Shown piece by piece: positions 53,923 to 62,677 of a DNA stretch of 64,000 nucleotides. Below the pieces are notes generated by a model. It saw nothing but the letters and a program-made list of their open reading frames with translations, did not search any database and had not been told where the DNA came from. The stretch is from Acetobacterium wieringae. GTDB lineage: Bacteria > Bacillota > Clostridia > Eubacteriales > Eubacteriaceae. A program made the translations under genes and the position numbers. The stretch spans positions 1 to 64,000 of the forward strand of contig NZ_JAIPPU010000012.1 in the NCBI RefSeq assembly GCF_026646375.1, in the 5' to 3' direction. Each line of letters opens with the position of its first letter. The first letter of the stretch is position 1.

Positions 53923-54594
53923 TTACCTCCCAAGTATATCTTCAATTTTATTTTTTAATCGTTCCGTTCGGCATTTTTCAGCCGTAATAATACTTTGCAC
54001 CCGCTGAGCGGCGTCATTTAAATCATCATTTATGACAATATAACTATAGTCATCCGCATTTTTCATTTCTTCATATGCACAATTCAAACGCATTTCCATT
54101 TGTTCTTTGCTTTCTGTTCCCCGTTCTTCGATGCGACGTCTAAGTTCTTGCATGGATGGCGGTACGATAAAAATATAAATTCCTTCTTTATAGTTGGTTC
54201 GCACCTTTGCAGCACCCTGAATATCAATTTCCAGAATAACATCAAAGCCGGATTCCAATAAGTTTTCTACGTAGTCTTTTGGTGTTCCATAGTAGTTTTC
54301 ATAAACTGTTGCATATTCAAGGTATTGTCCCTTTTTTATTCTTTCTTCAAAGCTTTCTTTGGAGATATAAAAGTACTCCCGCCCATGCTTCTCATTATTT
54401 CTGGGCTGACGCGTTGTTTCAGAAATTGACAGTCGAAGATCCGGGTTTTTTCGACAAATAATTTTACAAACACTTCCCTTGCCGGCACAGGATGGTCCTG
54501 ATATAACAATGAGAATCCCTTTTTCTCGCTCGAAAAACGGCTCGTTTAATTGTTTTTCTTTTAATTCTTTGTTTATTACTGGACAATCACTCAT
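53923..54594 (-). CDS. gmk: Guanylate kinase
   Basis: Phosphorylates GMP to GDP. The roughly 223-residue protein has the P-loop GPSCAGKGSV (Cys in place of the usual Gly), SISETTRQPRNNEKHGREYFYIS and the IDIQGAAKVR motif near 110. It carries about 25 extra residues before the kinase domain. The start is uncertain: ATG at 54594 has a G-rich site 14 bp away, GTG at 54609 abuts it. It follows the yicC stop directly. Confidence 0.92.
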   Translation of the reverse strand: MSDCPVINKELKEKQLNEPFFEREKGILIVISGPSCAGKGSVCKIICRKNPDLRLSISETTRQPRNNEKHGREYFYISKESFEERIKKGQYLEYATVYENYYGTPKDYVENLLESGFDVILEIDIQGAAKVRTNYKEGIYIFIVPPSMQELRRRIEERGTESKEQMEMRLNCAYEEMKNADDYSYIVINDDLNDAAQRVQSIITAEKCRTERLKNKIEDILGR

Positions 54595-54611
54595 AGATTT
54601 ATTTAACACCC

Positions 54612-55490
54612 CTACTCAATATTTTGTATTTGTTCTCTTATTTTTTCAATCTCGCTCTTAACATCAACTACAATATTAGCAATGGCTAAGTCGCTGGCTT
54701 TTGAACCAATGGTATTGATTTCCCGATTTACTTCCTGAATCAAAAAATCCAGTTTTCTACCTACCGGTTCGGTTTCTTCAACCATTCCTTCTAATCGATC
54801 TAGATGGCTTTGCAGTCGGGTTAACTCCTCATCAATATTCAATTTATCCGTCATTAGAGCGACCTCAGTCAATAAACGTTTTTCATCTATTTCCACCGAC
54901 TCAACATAGGCGGAAATTTTCTCTCGAAGTTCATTTTTATATCGTTCCAGCATATCCGGACTTTTTTCTCGAATACTTTCGACATAATTTCGAACAATAC
55001 AGCAACGGTTGACTACATCGACTTTTAATGCATTCCCTTCACGTTTTCGGCTAGCTTCAACTTCTTCCAATGTTTTTGCTAAAACCGGTTGGATTTTTGC
55101 CCAGATACTTTCATAATCATCAATGTCTTCTTCAACCATAATGACATCCGGAAACTTTGAAATCAAAGACAAACTCAGATCATCCCCAATCATTGAATCA
55201 AGTCTGCGAATTTCATTAAGTACCGAAATATAGTTTTGGGCTAAATCGCGATTGAAAACGATCCGACGATTTTTTGTGCCCAATTCCGAATATTTTATAA
55301 ATATCTCAATTCGCCCTCTTGCAATGCTTTGTGAAACAGTATTTCTGATTTTTTCTTCGATTGGATTGAGGGTTTTTGGAATTTTTATAAAAAAATCTCT
55401 AAAGCGATGGTTAATTGTTTTGATCTCTATTGAACAATCGATTTCCTCATCGCGATAATCTTTCCGCCCAAAGCCCGTCATACTTTTCAT
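54612..55490 (-). CDS. yicC: YicC-family endoribonuclease
   Basis: A 292-residue YicC protein. E. coli YicC is an endoribonuclease affecting sRNA stability; a similar role is inferred. It begins MKSMTGFGRKDY, the family signature, and has the C-terminal domain with GRKLDFLIQEVNREINTIGSKA near 255. The ATG at 55490 has GGAG at 7 bp; an in-frame extension of 35 codons upstream is rejected. remA, often between yicC and gmk, is missing. Promoter at 55651-55679. Confidence 0.93.
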   Translation of the reverse strand: MKSMTGFGRKDYRDEEIDCSIEIKTINHRFRDFFIKIPKTLNPIEEKIRNTVSQSIARGRIEIFIKYSELGTKNRRIVFNRDLAQNYISVLNEIRRLDSMIGDDLSLSLISKFPDVIMVEEDIDDYESIWAKIQPVLAKTLEEVEASRKREGNALKVDVVNRCCIVRNYVESIREKSPDMLERYKNELREKISAYVESVEIDEKRLLTEVALMTDKLNIDEELTRLQSHLDRLEGMVEETEPVGRKLDFLIQEVNREINTIGSKASDLAIANIVVDVKSEIEKIREQIQNIE

Positions 55491-55827
55491 GATGTTTCTC
55501 CATTTCCATTTAATCCACCCGGCAAATTTCACATGACAGTTAATCGAAATGCCAGGCCACAACTTTTTGTAATTGGTTTTCATTTGATCCTGCAAGATTA
55601 TTAGATACTATCACATTTTGGAGCACGACTCATAGTTACCTAATTTATACACTATATCGAATTTTGATAAAAAAGTCAACGAGTCCCTACTTATTAAACA
55701 CTTTATTGATATTATTACTACTTATCTTAATAATTTCTTGGTCATAGTTTTTCAAAAACCTTTATCATCCTTGAAGAACATGATAAAATCATATTATATT
55801 GAACTGACGATTTGAAAGGAGCATTTT
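55491..55827. other. Divergent intergenic region between yicC and rqcH
   Basis: A 337-bp AT-rich gap. It holds the yicC promoter (55651-55679, minus), an approximately 155-nt yicC leader without a recognisable riboswitch, and, near the plus-strand gene, a weak TTGAAG/TATATT pair ahead of rqcH. I see no gene, repeat or strong hairpin in it. Confidence 0.6.
55651..55679 (-). promoter_or_regulatory. Promoter of the yicC-gmk-rpoZ-priA-def-fmt operon
   Basis: On the minus strand, TTGACT (5/6), 17 bp, TATAGT (5/6), with the start expected near 55644. Confidence 0.7.
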
Positions 55828-57597
55828 ATGGCTTATGATGGCGTTACCCTATATCACTTAATCAAAGAATTTAAACCCCTCTTAATTGGAGGTCGTATAC
55901 GAAAAATCTACCAACCCGAAATTGATGAAATTCGACTTTTAGTCAACCTGGGAAATCAAAAAAAACATCTCTTACTTTCTGCAAATGCGAGCAACCCGCG
56001 AGTATACATGACTGAAAAGATTAAAGAAAATCCAAGTGCAGCGCCCAGTTTCTGCATGGTATTAAGAAAATATCTTCTCAATGGGACGATTATTGATATA
56101 ACACAACATGAAACTGACCGAATCATGGAAATTTCAGTCACATCAAAAAATGATTTTAATGAAATTGTTATTCGCAAACTTCTTGTTGAAATAATGGGAC
56201 GAAACAGTAATATTATCCTGGTTGATGAATCGATGAAGATTCTGGATTCATTAAAAAAAGTCGGTTCAACTTCCAGTCGCTACCGCCAAATTCTTCCTGG
56301 TCGTGATTACGTTTCCCCTCCTGAAAATAACCGTCTCAACTTTTTTAATCTTGACGCAAACCATTTGATTGAATTGATGAGCAATTATAGTGATTCTTCA
56401 GTGGAAAAATTCTTTGTTCAGGCTTTACTTGGCATCAGCCCCAACATTAGTCGAGAAATTGCTTTCAGAAGCGGTATTGATCCTCAAGCCAGTGTGTCTG
56501 ATCTCTCCAAAAAACAAAAGCAATTTCTGTGTGAAGCGTTCACTCAAATCATCAAGGAGATCGGACAAAAATCTGAATCAGTCATTATTTACCTTGGACG
56601 TAAAATGGTGGATTTTTCAACTGTTGACCTTCACTATCTACGATCTGAGCATCGCTACGAAGCATATCCGTCCATTTCAGAGATGCTCGAAGCATATTAT
56701 TTTATGCGGGACAAAGCCCTCCGCTTTAAAACCCGGGCAGCCAATCTACGCCAGCAACTGGATATTCTGGTTAGAAAAAACATTAAAAAGCTTGACAACC
56801 TTCAACAAGATGTTGATGCATCTCATAAAAACGAAAAATTCAAACTATATGGCGATTTGATCACCGCCAATATTTATGCCATCGAAAAAGGCCAGGAAGT
56901 AGCATCCCTCGTCAACTACTACGATCCTGACTGTCAGACCATTGATATTCCCTTGAAAGTCAATCGTACACCCGCGCAGAATGCCCAACACTACTATAAA
57001 AAATACAATAAAAGTAAAACAGCACTTAAACATTTGGCCAGCTATATACTGGAAACAGAAGAAAAAATCTACTATTTAGAAAGCCTCGTTAACAGTTTGG
57101 ATCAGTCTACTGAATTAGCTGAATTGGATGAAATCCGTCATGAATTTCTCCACTCTGAATTTAATAAGAAAGCGATCTCCAAAGAAGATAAAAAGAAACA
57201 GCTACCTTCTAAACCCTTACACTATCTTTCATCTGAAGGTTTCCATATTTTTGTCGGCAAGAATAATTATCAGAATGACTTCATATCCACTAAAATGGGG
57301 AAAAGTGAAGACTGCTGGCTCCATGTCAAAGATGCCCCTGGTTCCCATGTACTGATTGTTGCTGGTGGCCGCTTCATCACTGAGAAAACGTTACTTGAAG
57401 CTGGTAATTTGGCTGCCTGGTATAGTAAATCAAGAGGTTCAAGTAATGTTCCTGTTGATTATCTTGAATTTAAATACCTAAAAAAGCCCAGTAAGGCAAA
57501 ACCGGGTATGGTTATTTTTACCAATCAAAATACCATGTATGTAACCCCCACTCAGGATGGCGTTGAGTCGATGGAAGTCATCACTGATGCCGATTAA
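55828..57597 (+). CDS. rqcH: Ribosome quality control protein RqcH (NFACT family)
   Basis: Bacterial Rqc2/NEMF homologue that binds obstructed 50S subunits and recruits tRNA-Ala to add C-terminal alanine tails. The 589-residue protein has the NFACT-N domain (MAYDGVTLYHLIKEF; RKIYQPEIDEIRL), the conserved DR pair in HETDRIMEI near 92, coiled-coil arms (about 285-440) and a C-terminal NFACT-R domain with SSEGFHIFVGKNNYQND and DCWLHVKDAPGSHV. The ATG follows AAGGAG. It is convergent with rluD, overlapping by 4 bp. Confidence 0.94.
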   Translation: MAYDGVTLYHLIKEFKPLLIGGRIRKIYQPEIDEIRLLVNLGNQKKHLLLSANASNPRVYMTEKIKENPSAAPSFCMVLRKYLLNGTIIDITQHETDRIMEISVTSKNDFNEIVIRKLLVEIMGRNSNIILVDESMKILDSLKKVGSTSSRYRQILPGRDYVSPPENNRLNFFNLDANHLIELMSNYSDSSVEKFFVQALLGISPNISREIAFRSGIDPQASVSDLSKKQKQFLCEAFTQIIKEIGQKSESVIIYLGRKMVDFSTVDLHYLRSEHRYEAYPSISEMLEAYYFMRDKALRFKTRAANLRQQLDILVRKNIKKLDNLQQDVDASHKNEKFKLYGDLITANIYAIEKGQEVASLVNYYDPDCQTIDIPLKVNRTPAQNAQHYYKKYNKSKTALKHLASYILETEEKIYYLESLVNSLDQSTELAELDEIRHEFLHSEFNKKAISKEDKKKQLPSKPLHYLSSEGFHIFVGKNNYQNDFISTKMGKSEDCWLHVKDAPGSHVLIVAGGRFITEKTLLEAGNLAAWYSKSRGSSNVPVDYLEFKYLKKPSKAKPGMVIFTNQNTMYVTPTQDGVESMEVITDAD

Positions 57598-58517
57598 ACC
57601 TGTTTCAGCTTTTTTAGGATTTCTTTAAACGCTGGCGGAACTGGTGCACTGAAAACCAAGCGTTCATTCGTTTTCGGATGTATAAAACCTAATGTATGGG
57701 CGTGGAGACATTGCCCTTCAGTTTTAAACGGATTATTTTTGTCTCCTTTCCCATACAATGGATCTCCCGCCAATGGATGACCAATTTTTTCCATGTGCAC
57801 CCGAATTTGGTGTGTTCGCCCGGTTTCCAGTTCAAAACGGAGAAGGGTGTACTGGGCATAGCGTTTTATCACTTCAAAATGAGTAATCGCATTCTTCGAA
57901 TTTTTTTCCACTACCGCCATTTTTATGCGAAGTTGCTCATGTCTGCCTATGGGCATATCCACCGTTCCTCGATCAGGTTTGACATTTCCTTTAACCAGAC
58001 CATAATATCGTCTGAGAATAGTATGCTCCTTGAGTTGTTCAGATAAATTTCGATGTGTCTCATTATTTTTCGCAATCATCAATAGCCCAGATGTATCTTT
58101 GTCAATCCGGTGAACGATTCCCGGACGCATCACCCCGTTAATCTTTGATAAATTTTCAGTATGAAATAACAATCCATTTACTAGCGTACCGCTACTATTG
58201 CCAGGGGCTGGGTGAACAACCATCCCCTGGGGCTTATTTACTACCAATACATCCTCATCTTCATAGATAATGGCAAGCGGAATATCTTCTGCTTGCATAT
58301 GACAGCCAACTGGCTCGGGAATCATCAAGGTGATGATCTCACCTGCTTTAACATGATAGCTGGCTTTCTTTTTTTGCCCATTGACCAAAACATCCCCTGC
58401 CGTAATCAATCGTTTAATATATTCTCTTGAATAATCACTGGACAACGTACAACAAAAATAATCCAGTCGCTGATCGGTTTCTTCTGGCACAATATACTCA
58501 TTATGTTCTTTTGTCAT
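57594..58517 (-). CDS. RluD-family pseudouridine synthase
   Basis: A 307-residue rRNA pseudouridine synthase: N-terminal S4 domain (QRLDYFCCTLSSDYSREYIKRLI) and a catalytic domain with the motif HRIDKDTSGLLMIAKN near 138 holding the essential Asp, and GRTHQIRVHMEKIGHPLAGDPLYG near 227. Which 23S position it modifies cannot be read from sequence alone. The ATG at 58517 follows GGAGGG. Likely the last gene of the yggS-sepF-yggT-ylmH unit. Confidence 0.93.
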   Translation of the reverse strand: MTKEHNEYIVPEETDQRLDYFCCTLSSDYSREYIKRLITAGDVLVNGQKKKASYHVKAGEIITLMIPEPVGCHMQAEDIPLAIIYEDEDVLVVNKPQGMVVHPAPGNSSGTLVNGLLFHTENLSKINGVMRPGIVHRIDKDTSGLLMIAKNNETHRNLSEQLKEHTILRRYYGLVKGNVKPDRGTVDMPIGRHEQLRIKMAVVEKNSKNAITHFEVIKRYAQYTLLRFELETGRTHQIRVHMEKIGHPLAGDPLYGKGDKNNPFKTEGQCLHAHTLGFIHPKTNERLVFSAPVPPAFKEILKKLKQV

Positions 58518-58532
58518 AATACCCTCCACAAT

Positions 58533-59270
58533 TTATATATATCGATCCACTTCTAAACGGATATTACCTTTTTTTGTCCGCTCATCCATACTGATGATTT
58601 TAGCCTTTCCTTTACCTCTTAGCGACAGAACATCACCAGATTTTAGCCGAAAATCATTTTTATAGATCTCCACGTAGTTCACACGCAGCTTACCCTGTTT
58701 GATTAAAACAAGACTATTCTGTCTGGAAAAACCCCATATTTTATTAATAATCCCATCCATTCGGTTCGATGCAACCACCACAGATATGCGTTTGTAGTTC
58801 TTTTCAAAGCTTTCGATTTGCTCACCAGTCTTTATTTTCGTTCGTATCTTACGTCCTTTAATCTGATTGAAATTGATCCACATGAACTCCTGTAGTCGCT
58901 GATGCAAAATAATTTGTGTTTTTTTCTCACCAACATCAATATCACCAATACTTTCCCTGGTTATTCCCAAATGCATGAGTTCCCCCAAGACATTGCGGTG
59001 ATCAATTGGTATCACTTCTTCGAATTCAATGGCGAAGATAGGCCATTCCAGATCCTCTGAAGATAGATAATCCGGATAAATGCATAACATTTTGCGCTCA
59101 GCATCCGGGTGTCCTCCAAAAAATAGATAAGGGACACCATTATGCTTAATGGTGTCCGCTATTTTTTGTTGAAACACTTCATCATAAAAATCAAAGAATC
59201 GGGGTTCGAAATTTTTACAACACGCATCAGCAATACGTGATAATAAAAAACTTTCTTTTTTTTCTGTCAT
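58533..59270 (-). CDS. ylmH: YlmH family S4 RNA-binding protein
   Basis: A 245-residue YlmH protein with an N-terminal domain (FLFFGGHPDAERKMLCIYP near 50) and a C-terminal S4 domain (about 175-235). In B. subtilis YlmH has been tied to ribosome-associated quality control with an RqcP-like role; here rqcH lies one gene away. It belongs to the division-linked ylm cluster with sepF and yggT. The ATG follows AAGGGG. Confidence 0.9.
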   Translation of the reverse strand: MTEKKESFLLSRIADACCKNFEPRFFDFYDEVFQQKIADTIKHNGVPYLFFGGHPDAERKMLCIYPDYLSSEDLEWPIFAIEFEEVIPIDHRNVLGELMHLGITRESIGDIDVGEKKTQIILHQRLQEFMWINFNQIKGRKIRTKIKTGEQIESFEKNYKRISVVVASNRMDGIINKIWGFSRQNSLVLIKQGKLRVNYVEIYKNDFRLKSGDVLSLRGKGKAKIISMDERTKKGNIRLEVDRYI

Positions 59271-59306
59271 TAGACGTCCCCTTAACCTTATTACCTGAAT
59301 ATAACT

Positions 59307-59576
59307 CTAGAATATTAACATGACAATCATTTTATAAAGTGGAAACAATACTATCTGCATTAATAGTATTGCCGCAAAAGCAGATAAATCCAGTGGTCCA
59401 ATGATTGTAAATCGACGCAATGGTGATAAAATGGGCTCTGTTAAACCATAAATCGTCTTTACAAAAATATTATCTGGATTGGGTCTCACCCAACTAAATA
59501 TAATGTTGATAAAAATTAATAGTGTGATCAATTCAAATAATAGATTACCGGCTTGAATGAGAATTCCCTGGATCAT
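59307..59576 (-). CDS. yggT: YggT family membrane protein
   Basis: An 89-residue protein (YlmG/YggT) with two membrane helices (about 5-28 and 62-86) separated by a loop containing SWVRPNPDN and the conserved GLTEPILSPLRRF. The family is linked to division and membrane organisation in Gram-positives and chloroplasts; the mechanism is not known. Directly downstream of sepF. Confidence 0.9.
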   Translation of the reverse strand: MIQGILIQAGNLLFELITLLIFINIIFSWVRPNPDNIFVKTIYGLTEPILSPLRRFTIIGPLDLSAFAAILLMQIVLFPLYKMIVMLIF

Positions 59577-59582
59577 AACGAT

Positions 59583-60071
59583 CTATTCCATGTCCTCATC
59601 CCACTCTAAAATCGGCGCATTGAAATCCAAATCATCATGCTGTGGATTAGTCAACACCGCCACTGCTTTTGGAGCTAAAATAAATACATTGTCTGCAATT
59701 TTGTTAATAGAACCATCGAGTGCAAATAATGCACCACTTAAAAAATCAAAAATCTTACGACCATTTTCATAATCAGTGTTTTTTAAATTCAATACTACTG
59801 TTTTGTTATTTCTTATTTTATTACAGATACTTGGTGCATCTTTAAAAACTTCAGGTTCCAACACTAAGACTTCTGGACCGTCATCAAGGGATAGTTCACT
59901 TCGTCTTGACGTTGTTGTTTTTTTTGCTTTAGGCGCTGAAAAGGCACTTTTTGTATCTTCAACGTCGTCATCATATACATCTTCCTCGTAAATTTCGTCG
60001 TAACCATCCTCATTATCTACTTCCATACCAAAAACCTTAATAATTTTATCCTTAAATTTTTCTGCTGCCAT
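59583..60071 (-). CDS. sepF: Cell division protein SepF
   Basis: FtsZ-binding protein that aligns filaments and anchors the Z ring. The 162-residue protein has an N-terminal amphipathic segment (MAAEKFKDKIIKVFGM), an acidic linker rich in Asp/Glu/Tyr (about 20-50), and the SepF core with VVLNLKNTDYENGRKIFDFLSG and the ANVFILAPK-like NVFILAP. The ATG at 60071 follows AGGAG; an upstream in-frame start lies within yggS. Confidence 0.94.
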   Translation of the reverse strand: MAAEKFKDKIIKVFGMEVDNEDGYDEIYEEDVYDDDVEDTKSAFSAPKAKKTTTSRRSELSLDDGPEVLVLEPEVFKDAPSICNKIRNNKTVVLNLKNTDYENGRKIFDFLSGALFALDGSINKIADNVFILAPKAVAVLTNPQHDDLDFNAPILEWDEDME

Positions 60072-60081
60072 TGTATCTCTC

Positions 60082-60729
60082 CTAACTAAATATTTTGCGT
60101 CCAACTCTAATCATATTGGAGCCCTCTTCTATTGCAATGGTATAATCATCAGTCATACCCATGGAAAGATAATTCATTTGAACAACCTCACCCACAGATT
60201 CCTCTTTTATTCTATCATAAATTTTTTTTAAATCCACAAAAATCTCACGTATTTTGTCATTATTTTGGGTTAACGGACCAATCGCCATCAAACCTTTAAC
60301 CCGTACAAACTGATATCCGGCCAACTCATTCATTACCGTTTTCAGATCTTCTTCAAGAATTCCAGATTTACTGTCTTCTCGCGCTAAATTTAACTGGAGT
60401 AAAACATCGGTAACTACTCCCTGTTTTTTTCCTTCCTTTTCAATAACGTCCATCAACTCGATTGAATCGACTGAATGAATCAGAAAGGTTTTACCAATTA
60501 AGTATTTTACCTTATTCTTTTGTAAATGTCCGATAAAATGCCACCGAGGCTGATCACCCAGAACCTCGTATTTCTTAAGAAAATCCTGAACCTTACTTTC
60601 GCCAAGGTCAAAAACGCCAGCTTCTAAGACCGCTTGTGTTGCTTCCAGACTTTGATATTTTGTCACCGCAACAAGCGTAACATCTTCAGGTATTTCTGAT
60701 TTGATTCGTTTTATATTTTCTGAAATCAC
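60082..60729 (-). CDS. yggS: YggS family pyridoxal phosphate homeostasis protein
   Basis: PLP-binding protein of the YggS/PROSC/YlmE family with no known catalysis, controlling PLP supply. The 215-residue protein has the PLP lysine in TLVAVTKYQS near residue 26, GESKVQD, WHFIGHLQKNKVK near 82 and the C-terminal LSMGMTDDY motif. It starts with GTG, preceded by AAGGA. First of the sepF cluster; the HlyD-like gene precedes it by 14 bp. Confidence 0.94.
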   Translation of the reverse strand: MISENIKRIKSEIPEDVTLVAVTKYQSLEATQAVLEAGVFDLGESKVQDFLKKYEVLGDQPRWHFIGHLQKNKVKYLIGKTFLIHSVDSIELMDVIEKEGKKQGVVTDVLLQLNLAREDSKSGILEEDLKTVMNELAGYQFVRVKGLMAIGPLTQNNDKIREIFVDLKKIYDRIKEESVGEVVQMNYLSMGMTDDYTIAIEEGSNMIRVGRKIFS

Positions 60730-60743
60730 TTTGCTTCACATCC

Positions 60744-61981
60744 TTAAGGATAAATACTAATCCGCATACCACTGCTTAAATTCGGGTTCTCATCTGCTTT
60801 TAAAACAGCATCGCCATTATTATATTTTTCCACAACAACCGGAAACGAATCACTAAAATAACCTTTTGTTACGGTGTCGATCAAAGTCTCATCTCCAATT
60901 GTGTATACTGCACTTTTAGGTATTTCATAGGCACTGTAGTCCTGAATATAAATGTCAGATTTACCAATAACAACTTTTGCAAAATCATTGACGTAATCTT
61001 TGAGCATCAGTACAACTATCTTCTGGCTGCCTTCATCAATTACATCAACAAAATAACCAGAATATACCTGATCATCAAATTTAAATCGCAATTTGGGAAA
61101 ATAATAAAGCTGATCGACTCGCTTGATTAAAAACTCATAATAATCCTGATTAATCCCACTATCTGCAGTCCCCATTAATTCAGTCTTTAATGCCTCAACC
61201 TCAGTTTCGCCCATAATGGCCATGTCACTCGGCAAGGAAAATGCGACATAGATGTGATCATTGTTAACAACCTTTAAAAGCCCTTCGGATTGTTGATCAA
61301 CTTTACTGGCGGTCTTTAAAAAAGTGGTGTTAATATAGGGAAGCATACTTTCACTCAAAGCTTTTTCAACTGGTTGTATCGATGTATATACATAGCCACT
61401 TGAAAGCAGTCCAAGCTCATTTAAGGCAATGTTTCTCGGCTGACCACCAAGCAGGCCAACCAGTGTTTGTCGTTTTTGTTGAAGGGCTGCTAAATCTAGC
61501 CCCATGTATTGCACTGATTCAATCAAAAACTTTTTTCGTTCCCGCTCTGTTTCCCCGATCTGGTTGGTAATGCTTGAAATACCTTGATAATTCGTAACCA
61601 TATCACCCACAATTCGGTTCCAGTTGTTATAATACTCTTCTTTAATGATCGTGTCAATCACAGCAATTTGTTGATTTAAATATTCAGTATTTATAACCTT
61701 CGGTGTATTTGTCAACGGTTTGTAACCATTGGCTTTTTCCCCTTCCATCAGCGATAAATCACTGGCCTGGAAATCATCGATCACTCGATAATCAATGTCT
61801 TTGAAAAAGTACATTTCAGTTTTATACGATTCAGTATACTCTTTTTTTTCGAGCAGCATGCTCATATTACCCCGGTAACTGGAAATAATAATAATTGCTA
61901 CAATAAAAAAAAAACGATGCCAACAACAATTTTTCTTAAAGAATTGACTCGTCTATTATTTTTTCTTTTAATTTGACCCAT
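60744..61981 (-). CDS. Membrane-anchored HlyD-like protein, frameshifted at an A/T run
   Basis: In its apparent form the product starts at 61865 and has 373 soluble residues. An earlier ATG at 61981 has a good AAGGTG site and encodes MGQIKRKNNRR followed by the start of a membrane helix, but it meets a stop at a run of ten T (minus strand, 61905-61914). One extra base in the run joins both parts into 412 residues with a continuous membrane helix (about 18-37). The remainder resembles HlyD-like adaptors encoded beside sepF in Clostridia; function unknown. It may be a sequencing error, slippage site or recent mutation. Confidence 0.65.
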
Positions 61982-62001
61982 ATTTTCACCTTAATAAAAA
62001 A

Positions 62002-62078
62002 TGGTCTGAGTGAGAGGATTTGAACCTCCGGCCTCTTGACCCCCAGTCAAGCGCGCTACCAAGCTGCGCTACACCCAG
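62002..62078 (-). tRNA. tRNA-Pro(GGG)
   Basis: A 77-nt tRNA with encoded CCA. Acceptor CTGGGTG pairs with CACTCAG (one G-U). The anticodon stem CTTGA/TCAAG encloses loop CTGGGGG, giving anticodon GGG; the T-arm contains GGTTCAAATCC. Confidence 0.95.
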
Positions 62079-62089
62079 ACAGTAAATAC

Positions 62090-62118
62090 ATTATAATGAA
62101 TCACAAGGGATTAATCAA
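62090..62118 (-). promoter_or_regulatory. Promoter of tRNA-Pro
   Basis: On the minus strand, TTGATT (4/6), 17 bp, TATAAT (6/6), with the start a few bases before the tRNA. It may also serve the HlyD-like gene and the sepF cluster, since no terminator is seen between the tRNA and that gene. Confidence 0.65.
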
Positions 62119-62168
62119 GCTTTTTTTAATTTAATTTGTTTAAACCAACAAAAATCCATCATAATTTA

Positions 62169-62198
62169 AGGTATCTGCGTTAAAAAACACAGATACCT
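62169..62198 (-). terminator. Hairpin after rseC
   Basis: A 9-bp stem AGGTATCTG/CAGATACCT (62169-62177 and 62190-62198), just after the rseC stop on the minus strand; the T-tract is weak. Confidence 0.55.
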
Positions 62199-62206
62199 CA
62201 TAATAA

Positions 62207-62677
62207 TTAATTGCCCATTCGCTTTTCCATTGGTGTTGATATTTTCTCATCATTATCGACAACCGCAACGATTATCGGTTGATATTTACTGTTGAATCGG
62301 CCTCGTCGATCAACGTGACGTATCACCAAATAGGAAATAGCCGTTAAACAGACTCCAACAAAAAACGAAGACAACACCTGATCCCATCCCAATTTTAAGC
62401 TACCGATCAAATAATACGTCATACTGCTTCCTAAGATAAAAGCAACGAGAGGTATCCCATACATGATAAATGCAGCAACAAAGACATTCGCAAATTGCAT
62501 TTCAACTTCTACCGTTTCACCGATTTTGGCTTTGATTGAATTCTTGGCAGTCGTTAGCATTACTGACTGATCTTTGCTGATGTGACAGGCACCACAGTCA
62601 CCACAAGCTGAATTCCGTTTTATTTCAACTTCTGCATTATTTCCCCGAAGTGATCTAATTGTTCCTATTTCTTTCAT
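62207..62677 (-). CDS. RseC/MucC family SoxR-reducing-system-like protein
   Basis: A 156-residue membrane protein of the RseC family. The N-terminus carries four cysteines (SACGDCGACH) likely to bind a cluster or metal, followed by two membrane helices (about 65-88 and 98-120). In Clostridia the family often accompanies electron-transfer systems such as Rnf; here it overlaps the aspS stop by one base, so the role is open. Confidence 0.87.
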   Translation of the reverse strand: MKEIGTIRSLRGNNAEVEIKRNSACGDCGACHISKDQSVMLTTAKNSIKAKIGETVEVEMQFANVFVAAFIMYGIPLVAFILGSSMTYYLIGSLKLGWDQVLSSFFVGVCLTAISYLVIRHVDRRGRFNSKYQPIIVAVVDNDEKISTPMEKRMGN

